From Bacillota bacterium (GTDB taxonomy: Bacteria; Bacillota; Clostridia; Lachnospirales; Lachnospiraceae): a DNA stretch of 55,132 nucleotides. Below are positions 49,758 to 55,132 of this stretch, in pieces (position 1 is the stretch's first letter; every line of letters begins with the position of its first letter). The position numbers were made by a program, and so were the translations under genes. Location of the stretch: the NCBI GenBank assembly GCA_029226935.1, contig JAQXYZ010000110.1, positions 1-55,132 on the forward strand, written 5' to 3'. Below the pieces are notes generated by a model that saw only the letters and a list, made by a program, of their open reading frames with translations, did no database searches and was not told the DNA's origin.

Positions 49758-50591
49758 ATGGGCAGAATCATATTATGTACAGGAAAATATGCGAAAAATC
49801 CATATTGGTTCGAGAATATCTGCATGAACGTATACTGTGTGGAAGAACTATGCTATCTTTTTGCAAGCAATCCTTTTATGATTGATCAAAATGTGATGGA
49901 TGTGGAACTGGCAGAGTGGGTTGATAAGGAATGTGGGCTGACGGATTTGAGCCATCAGCTTCTAAATCTCCTCCATAAAGGATGTCAGGTTGGAACCTTT
50001 GTCAGCACAATATTAAATTATGTAGGCTATTGTACGCCGGAAGAGATAAGGAAGATTGATGAAGTCTTGCAGGGAAATGCAGGACTGAGTGATTATGAAA
50101 GAAAGAAAAAGAGGGTGGATTTTCTCCTGAAAAAGCATAGGTTAGGGCTTGCCATAGAGGAATATGATAATCTGTGCAGACAGCTGCCGGATACAGAAAG
50201 TGCATTGAAACCGGCTATTTATCATAATATGGGAGTTGCCTATGCAGAGTTGTTTATGTTTGAAATGGCAGCAAGATACTTTAAAAGGGCATTCGACATG
50301 ACAGGGGATGAGGAGTCGGGCATGCAGTATCTTACGGCACAGAGGTTATGCCTTAGTGAGGATGCTTACATTGCTTTTATTTCAGAGCATGGGGAATATC
50401 ACAATCTGTCCCTGCAGGTGGAAAAGAGGCTGACGGCGGCACAGGAAGAGTTTGAGGCATCTGAGGAAAACAGACGGCTAACGGCGCTTGAAATATATAA
50501 GGATGAGGGAAATGTATCTTCCTATTATGAGGAAATAGATAAGATTATTTCCGGGCAAAAGGATGCGTACAGAGAACTGGTATCACAATAG
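49758..50591 (+). CDS. TPR-containing protein of the DUF5717/5716 locus
   Basis: The 277-residue protein has a distinctive N-terminal domain (MGRIILCTGKYAKNPYWFEN, then VYCVEELCYLFASNPFMID) that I do not recognise. A helical part from about residue 110 to 200 contains a clear tetratricopeptide-like pair (PAIYHNMGVAYAELFMFEMA and ARYFKRAFDMT). The C-terminal tail is charged. There are no membrane segments. It starts 20 bases after the DUF5716-like gene with AAAGGAG ahead of ATG 49758. Because TPR domains often bind Hsp70 or Hsp90 tails, a co-chaperone-like role with the Hsp70-like neighbour is suggested by context only. Confidence 0.65.
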   Translation: MGRIILCTGKYAKNPYWFENICMNVYCVEELCYLFASNPFMIDQNVMDVELAEWVDKECGLTDLSHQLLNLLHKGCQVGTFVSTILNYVGYCTPEEIRKIDEVLQGNAGLSDYERKKKRVDFLLKKHRLGLAIEEYDNLCRQLPDTESALKPAIYHNMGVAYAELFMFEMAARYFKRAFDMTGDEESGMQYLTAQRLCLSEDAYIAFISEHGEYHNLSLQVEKRLTAAQEEFEASEENRRLTALEIYKDEGNVSSYYEEIDKIISGQKDAYRELVSQ

Positions 50592-50616
50592 GCAAAATTA
50601 AAAAGGCGGAAGATGT

Positions 50617-51801
50617 ATGGGGCTGTTAAAAAAACTGCTTTCATGGAAAAAGAAAATAGAAGAGCCTGAATTTGAGTTTGTTGATTGGAATGAGATTGTT
50701 TACGACAGAGATGATCTGCAGATCAATGACAGGCAGCAGCGGGAAGAATATGTAAAAGGATGTCTGGATCAGATCGCGGAAGCTTCCAGAGAACTTGAGA
50801 CACTGCAGTTTGAATATAATATGGTAACCTCTTACCTGAAGGATATGGAGGAAATTGAGGCACTGCCTGAGGAGGAGAAGGCAGAGCTGATTGAGTGCGC
50901 CAAAAAAATAGATACACTTGAGCAGCAGCAGGCAGGTTACAGGGAAAGAACAAATAAAATGAGCGATGTGAAATATCATCAGATGGAACGCATGGAGGAA
51001 GAGGTTCAGGAAGGCTATGAAAAGCTGACCAAGGCGGAGGACTATCAGGAACTGATTAAACGTGACCTTCGCAAGCTGGATGGAGAAAAGCATGCTTACC
51101 TGTTCAGACGAAGTGAACTTCGGCGTATCATTTCGGATACCAGATCCATGACGATTGTATGCACTGTTGCAGTGGTTGTTTGTATCCTTATCCTCATGGC
51201 GCTGCAGTTTGGATTTAATATGAACACCAAAATCGGTTATCTCTCTGCTGCGGCGGTAGGGGCGATTGCGATTACCGCCATTTTTATCAAGTATAATGAT
51301 TCCGTCAGGGAACTTGCACGGGTGGAAAATGGAATCGGACGTATTATCCGGCTTCAGAACACCGTAAAGATCCGGTATGTAAATAATACTCATCTTTTGG
51401 ATTACCTCTATATGAAATATGGGGTTTCAAGTGCAGGAGAGCTGGGAAAGAGCTGGCAGCAGTATCTGGAGGAGAAGGCAGAAAGACACAGCTATCAGCA
51501 GGCAGAAAAACAACTTGACCAGTGTCAGAAGGATCTTTTACACATCCTGCGCAGATATCAGGTAAAGGACCCTATGATCTGGCTTCATCAGACAGCGGCA
51601 ATTCTGGACAAAAAGGAAATGGTGGAGATCAGGCATAACCTGATTATCAGAAGGCAATCCTTAAGGCGGCGGATGGACTATAATAAAGAAGTGATTGCCG
51701 GAAAAGCGCAGGCGGAAATCAGGGATCTGGTAGAAAAATACCCTAAATATGCGAAAGAAATCCTGAATATTGTTGGGCAGTATGAAAAGGATTTTTCTTG
51801 A
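50617..51801 (+). CDS. Coiled-coil membrane protein of the DUF5717/5716 locus
   Basis: The 394-residue protein has a basic N-terminus (MGLLKKLLSWKKKIEEPE) and a long coiled coil at about residues 45-165. Two adjacent membrane helices follow at about 175-197 and 203-222 (MTIVCTVAVVVCILILMAL; IGYLSAAAVGAIAITAIF). A second coiled coil runs to the C-terminus. With two helices and a tight turn, both coiled coils should lie in the cytoplasm. It starts 26 bases after the TPR gene and ends the operon. It is the natural membrane anchor for the other three soluble products. No known family was recognised. Confidence 0.65.
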   Translation: MGLLKKLLSWKKKIEEPEFEFVDWNEIVYDRDDLQINDRQQREEYVKGCLDQIAEASRELETLQFEYNMVTSYLKDMEEIEALPEEEKAELIECAKKIDTLEQQQAGYRERTNKMSDVKYHQMERMEEEVQEGYEKLTKAEDYQELIKRDLRKLDGEKHAYLFRRSELRRIISDTRSMTIVCTVAVVVCILILMALQFGFNMNTKIGYLSAAAVGAIAITAIFIKYNDSVRELARVENGIGRIIRLQNTVKIRYVNNTHLLDYLYMKYGVSSAGELGKSWQQYLEEKAERHSYQQAEKQLDQCQKDLLHILRRYQVKDPMIWLHQTAAILDKKEMVEIRHNLIIRRQSLRRRMDYNKEVIAGKAQAEIRDLVEKYPKYAKEILNIVGQYEKDFS

Positions 51802-51923
51802 CTTCTATTTAGGAGCATGATAGCATGATAAACGTATGGGAAAAGCACTTTACTATGATAGCATGGTGCAGTATCCATAGAAGGATTTATGCCGTGAGCA
51901 TGCGGCAGAATGGAGGAGAAATT

Positions 51924-52787
51924 ATGAAAAAGTGGATTGCATTGTTTGCAGCAACAGCAATGACCATGGGACTGCTTTCAGGTTGTGGAGCAGCCAAAGA
52001 GGAACCTGCAAATGCAGTGGAAACAACTGAGAATGTGGAAGCAGCGCAAACAGAAGAAGCAGCAGCTGAGGAACCTGCTACAGATGACAGAACTACCTTT
52101 ACCGTAGGATTTGATGCAGAGTTTCCTCCGTATGGTTACATGGATGAAAATGGAGACTACACAGGTTTCGACCTTGACCTTGCAGCAGAGGTTTGTGCAC
52201 GCAGAGGATGGGAACTGGTTAAGCAGCCTATTGACTGGGATTCCAAGGACATGGAGCTTTCATCCGGTTCTATCGACTGTATCTGGAACGGATTTACCAT
52301 GAATGGACGTGAGGATGCTTATACATGGTCTGTACCTTATGTAGACAACAGTCAGGTGTTTGTCGTAAAGGCAGATGCAGGAATTACTTCTTTTGCAGAT
52401 CTTGCAGACAAAATCGTAGGTGTTCAGAAGGATTCTTCCGCACTTGCAGCTTTAGAAGGAGATGCAGCTGATTTGGCAGCAACCTTTGCGGAATTAAAGC
52501 AGTATGCAGATTACAATACAGGATTTATGGATTTAGAGGCAGGTGCAATCGATGCACTGGCAATTGATATCGGTGTTGCAAATTATCAGATTGAATCCAG
52601 AGGCGATGGTTATGTGCTCATGGATGAAAAGCTTGCAACAGAGCAGTATGGTATCGGTTTCCTTCTTGGAAATGATGCACTTAAGGATCAGGTAGAAGCT
52701 ACCCTTCTTGAGATGGTAGAGGATGGAAAGTTTATGGAAATTGCCAAGAAGTACGGTCTTGAGGACAGCGTTTGCCTTGGTAAGTAA
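51924..52787 (+). CDS. Polar amino acid ABC transporter substrate-binding lipoprotein
   Basis: The 287-residue lipoprotein has a signal peptide ending LLSGCG (lipobox LSGC). An Ala/Glu-rich linker (about residues 25-55) follows, and then the family 3 binding domain. FTVGFDAEFPPYGYMDENG, YTGFDLDLAAEVCARRGW, IDCIWNGFTMNGREDAYTWS and YGIGFLLGNDALKDQV are the usual blocks. It captures an amino acid such as arginine, histidine or cystine outside the cell. ATG 51924 has GGAGGAG 5 bases upstream. The frame is open to 51825 but that extension lacks a signal peptide. Permease and ATPase genes follow after a long stem-loop. Confidence 0.93.
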   Translation: MKKWIALFAATAMTMGLLSGCGAAKEEPANAVETTENVEAAQTEEAAAEEPATDDRTTFTVGFDAEFPPYGYMDENGDYTGFDLDLAAEVCARRGWELVKQPIDWDSKDMELSSGSIDCIWNGFTMNGREDAYTWSVPYVDNSQVFVVKADAGITSFADLADKIVGVQKDSSALAALEGDAADLAATFAELKQYADYNTGFMDLEAGAIDALAIDIGVANYQIESRGDGYVLMDEKLATEQYGIGFLLGNDALKDQVEATLLEMVEDGKFMEIAKKYGLEDSVCLGK

Positions 52788-52826
52788 TAATAAGAAATTT
52801 TAGTATGTGACTGTAGAGCAAATAAA

Positions 52827-52890
52827 GGGCAGAATTTTATGACAATGTTTAGGCGTGCGAGGGTGCCGTCAGCATTTAAAATTCCTGCCC
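52827..52890 (+). promoter_or_regulatory. Long stem-loop between binding protein and permease genes
   Basis: GGGCAGAATTTTA (52827-52839) pairs with TAAAATT-C-CTGCCC (52877-52890) with one bulged base. Inside it TGAC (52840-52843) can pair with GTCA (52868-52871). Such structures often lower downstream expression or protect the upstream message, giving more binding protein than permease. Confidence 0.55.
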
Positions 52891-52942
52891 TGTTTGTTCT
52901 TAAACCACATCAGATGACAGATGTGTACGGATAGGAGAGCAA

Positions 52943-53590
52943 ATGAGTGCAACAACTATGTTAATGCAATTAGGAAAAGGTATGATATCAACGGCAGAAA
53001 TTTTCTTTCTGACGCTTCTTTTTTCCCTGCCATTAGGACTTGTGGTATCCTTCGGGAGAATGTCGAAGAACGGGATAACCAGAGGAATTAGTAAATTCTA
53101 TATTTCCGTTATGAGAGGAACTCCATTGATGCTTCAGCTTCTGGTGGTTTATTTTGCTCCCTATTATCTGTTTGGATTGAATTTGAGAGGCTATCGTTTC
53201 CCGGCAATCATATTGGCGTTTTCCATTAATTATGCGGCCTATTTTGCAGAAATATACAGAGGCGGCATTGAGTCAATGGCGGTAGGTCAGTACGAGGCGG
53301 CCAAGGTACTGGGGTACAATAAGACACAGACCTTTTTTAAGATTATTCTGCCCCAGGTCATCAAACGGATTCTTCCGGCGATTACCAATGAGACAATTAC
53401 ACTTGTGAAAGATACTTCCCTTGCCTTTGTGCTGGCACAGGCTGAGATGTTTACCATGGCGAAACAGATTGCAGCCAAGGATACCAGCATGATACCGCTG
53501 ATGGTGGCAGGTCTGTTCTATTATATATTTAATCTGGTGGTTGCATTTGTGATGGAGCGGATTGAAAAAGCGATGAACTATTACAAGTAA
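52943..53590 (+). CDS. Polar amino acid ABC transporter permease
   Basis: The 215-residue protein has about five membrane helices and the HisM/GlnP family features. VMRGTPLMLQLLVVYFAPYY lies near the first third. INYAAYFAEIYRGGIESMAVGQYEAAKVLG (split as YFAEIYRGGIESMAVGQYEA and following residues) is the EAA loop that docks on the ATPase. FKIILPQVIKRILPAITNE and VKDTSLAFVLAQAEM follow. As a single permease it should form a homodimer. GGAGAG precedes ATG 52943. The ATPase gene is 29 bases downstream. Confidence 0.93.
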   Translation: MSATTMLMQLGKGMISTAEIFFLTLLFSLPLGLVVSFGRMSKNGITRGISKFYISVMRGTPLMLQLLVVYFAPYYLFGLNLRGYRFPAIILAFSINYAAYFAEIYRGGIESMAVGQYEAAKVLGYNKTQTFFKIILPQVIKRILPAITNETITLVKDTSLAFVLAQAEMFTMAKQIAAKDTSMIPLMVAGLFYYIFNLVVAFVMERIEKAMNYYK

Positions 53591-53619
53591 GAGACATAGG
53601 CGCAGGAAGGGTTTGAAAA

Positions 53620-54390
53620 ATGGAAAACGAAAAAAAGATATTGCTGGAAATTAATCATATGCGTAAGGGCTTTGACGGGCTGGATGTTATCAGGGATATT
53701 TCTCTTTCTGTGAGGGAAGGAGAAGTAATCTCCATTATCGGACCATCAGGTTCCGGTAAGTCCACGCTGCTTCGCTGTGCTACCATGCTTGAGAAGATGG
53801 AGGGTGGCGAGCTGATTTATCTTGGCGAGAAAGCAGCATGGGAAGAAAACGGCAAATGCATTTACGCAGGAAAAAATAAGCTTAAAAGTATTCGCAAGAA
53901 TTTTGGTCTTGTATTTCAGAATTTTAATCTGTTTCCGCATTACAGTGTCATGAAGAATATTACAGATGCACCTGTATGTGTGGATGGTATATCTAAAAAG
54001 GAAGCAAAGGAACGGGCAGAAAAGCTGCTTTTGCAGCTGGGATTAGCCGATAAGGCAGATGCTTATCCTTATCAGCTTTCTGGTGGCCAGCAGCAGAGAG
54101 TTTCTATTGCAAGAGCTTTGGCATTGCAGCCCAGAATCCTTTTCTTTGATGAACCCACTTCTGCATTGGATCCGGAGCTCACAGGGGAAGTACTTAAGGT
54201 TATCAAGGAACTTGCAAAGGAACATATGACCATGATCATTGTAACCCATGAAATGCAGTTTGCAAGGGAACTTTCCGACAGGATCATTTTTATGGAGCAG
54301 GGTGTAATTCAGGCGCAGGGCACGCCGGAAGAGATTTTTGCATCCGATCAGGACAGAGTCAGAGAATTTATTGGTAAATTTCAATCATAA
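53620..54390 (+). CDS. Polar amino acid ABC transporter ATP-binding protein
   Basis: The 256-residue ATPase powers the importer. Walker A is [15 protein letters not shown], the Q-loop is [15 protein letters not shown], and the signature is [17 protein letters not shown]. Walker B is [15 protein letters not shown], and the switch histidine is in [17 protein letters not shown]. It has an insert of about 13 residues after the first Walker region ([19 protein letters not shown]), slightly longer than typical GlnQ/HisP proteins. It is the last gene of the transporter operon; purC follows after 47 bases. Confidence 0.95.
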   Translation: MENEKKILLEINHMRKGFDGLDVIRDISLSVREGEVISIIGPSGSGKSTLLRCATMLEKMEGGELIYLGEKAAWEENGKCIYAGKNKLKSIRKNFGLVFQNFNLFPHYSVMKNITDAPVCVDGISKKEAKERAEKLLLQLGLADKADAYPYQLSGGQQQRVSIARALALQPRILFFDEPTSALDPELTGEVLKVIKELAKEHMTMIIVTHEMQFARELSDRIIFMEQGVIQAQGTPEEIFASDQDRVREFIGKFQS

Positions 54391-54437
54391 ATTATTTATA
54401 TTTTTATTGCTGCTATGGCAGCGGAATGGAGGAAACC

Positions 54438-55132
54438 ATGAAAAAAATGGAACAGCTTTACGAAGGAAAAGCAAAGAAGGTATTTGCAACCGATGATCCC
54501 GATGTAGTGATTGTGGATTACAAGGATGATGCCACTGCATTTAACGGAGAAAAGAAGGGAACCATTGTGGGCAAGGGTGTGATTAATAACCGAATGACCA
54601 ACCATGTGTTCAAGCTTCTTGAAAAAGAAGGGGTACCTACTCATTTGATTGAGGAATTGAGCGACAGAGAGACCGCAGTGAAAAAGGTGGAAATTGTTCC
54701 CCTTGAGGTTATTATCCGTAACGTTGCAGCAGGAAGCTTTTCCAAGCGCCTTGGTGTGCCGGAAGGAACTCCGTTTAAAGAGCCTACCATTGAATTCAGC
54801 TACAAAAACGATGAGCTGGGTGATCCCCTCATCAACAGCTATTTTGCAGTTGCATTGGGTCTGGCTACATGGGAGGAAATTGAGACCATCAAGAAATATG
54901 CTTTTAAGGTAAACGAGGTGTTAAAGGCATATTTCCTGCAGGCAGATATCAAGCTGATTGACTTTAAAATTGAATTTGGACGTTTTCACGGACAGATCCT
55001 TCTGGCAGATGAAACATCACCGGATACCTGCCGTCTGTGGGATGTAAATACCAATGAAAAATTAGACAAGGATCGTTTCCGCAGAGATCTTGGTAATGTA
55101 GAGGAAGCTTATAACGAAGTATTTAAGCGTCT
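54438..55132 (+). CDS. purC: SAICAR synthase, truncated by the window end
   Basis: PurC joins aspartate to CAIR, the seventh or eighth step of purine synthesis. The visible 231 residues begin [17 protein letters not shown] (after MKK) and contain [58 protein letters not shown] and [10 protein letters not shown], all conserved. The reading frame is open at the last base. Full-length PurC is about 235-240 residues, so only a few codons are missing. GGAGG lies 5 bases before ATG 54438. It is not obviously linked in function to the amino acid importer upstream. Confidence 0.95.
   Translation, partial: MKKMEQLYEGKAKKVFATDDPDVVIVDYKDDATAFNGEKKGTIVGKGVINNRMTNHVFKLLEKEGVPTHLIEELSDRETAVKKVEIVPLEVIIRNVAAGSFSKRLGVPEGTPFKEPTIEFSYKNDELGDPLINSYFAVALGLATWEEIETIKKYAFKVNEVLKAYFLQADIKLIDFKIEFGRFHGQILLADETSPDTCRLWDVNTNEKLDKDRFRRDLGNVEEAYNEVFKR

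Noticed and set aside
51815-51870. Repeated ATGATAGCATG motifs before the binding-protein gene as an operator
   Set aside because: The two copies are only about 11 bases each and no partner promoter elements line up clearly.
51802-51923. Upstream extension of the amino acid binding protein (start at 51825)
   Set aside because: The extra 33 residues would bury the lipoprotein signal; GGAGGAG sits in front of ATG 51924.

Overview
The window looks like chromosome from a spore-forming, low-to-moderate GC Firmicute of the class Clostridia, most likely a member of the Lachnospiraceae. The reasons are strong AGGAGG-type ribosome sites with GTG and TTG starts, an SleC-type spore cortex lytic enzyme, a CIRCE operator, a CsoR/CopA copper locus, a comEA-comEC-holA competence/replication block, and a DUF5717/DUF5716-type gene pair that I associate with this family. 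I see no rRNA, tRNA, CRISPR array, intact insertion sequence or prophage. No gap between genes exceeds about 300 bases.

Region 1 (1-10,280) is a mosaic. Moderate-GC arginine genes (argC, argJ, then argB and argD at 10,281-12,407) are separated by visibly A/T-rich single-gene accessory units: two methyltransferases, DUF1697, flavodoxin-fold enzymes, GNAT, Nudix, a DUF1016 PD-(D/E)XK nuclease and a PBECR-like protein. Two of the units are preceded by an 80-bp repeat whose changes look like those of a short coding sequence. Gene debris (an SdpI-like fragment and a flavodoxin remnant) points to repeated insertion and loss.

Region 2 (10,281-16,579) finishes the acetylated arginine pathway (argB, argD). 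It adds an orphan solute-binding protein, two minus-strand exporters (a YdcZ-type DMT protein and a MATE protein) and a sugar O-acetyltransferase.

Region 3 (16,724-25,473) is one long plus-strand run: lipoprotein-type comEA, a response regulator, a histidine kinase, a GerMN lipoprotein, comEC, holA, yqeY and a double-Nudix protein. A convergent minus-strand pair follows, a UgtP-like glycolipid glycosyltransferase and PlsY. They act on neighbouring steps of membrane lipid synthesis.

Region 4 (27,451-38,371) holds a family 2 glycosyltransferase and the csoR-copA locus with two operators. The copA gene has a CopZ-like domain fused at its end and a well-placed internal ribosome site. Then come PHP-sbcD-sbcC and an FAD oxidoreductase coupled to a PrsA-like foldase.

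Region 5 (38,372-44,686) has htpG under a perfect CIRCE and a sigma-A-like promoter, a secreted glycoside-hydrolase-like protein (DUF5722-like), an acidic-repeat lipoprotein, and sleC on the minus strand.

Region 6 (44,854-51,801) is the best candidate for an undescribed system. It is a four-gene operon encoding a 1185-residue Ig-like/alpha-solenoid protein (DUF5717-like), a 435-residue protein that reads as a degenerate Hsp70 (nucleotide-binding domain plus beta substrate domain, with the phosphate-2 motif lost; DUF5716-like), a TPR protein, and a coiled-coil protein with two membrane helices.

Region 7 (51,924-55,132) is a polar amino acid ABC importer, with an intergenic stem-loop after the binding-protein gene, followed by the start of purC, which runs off the end.
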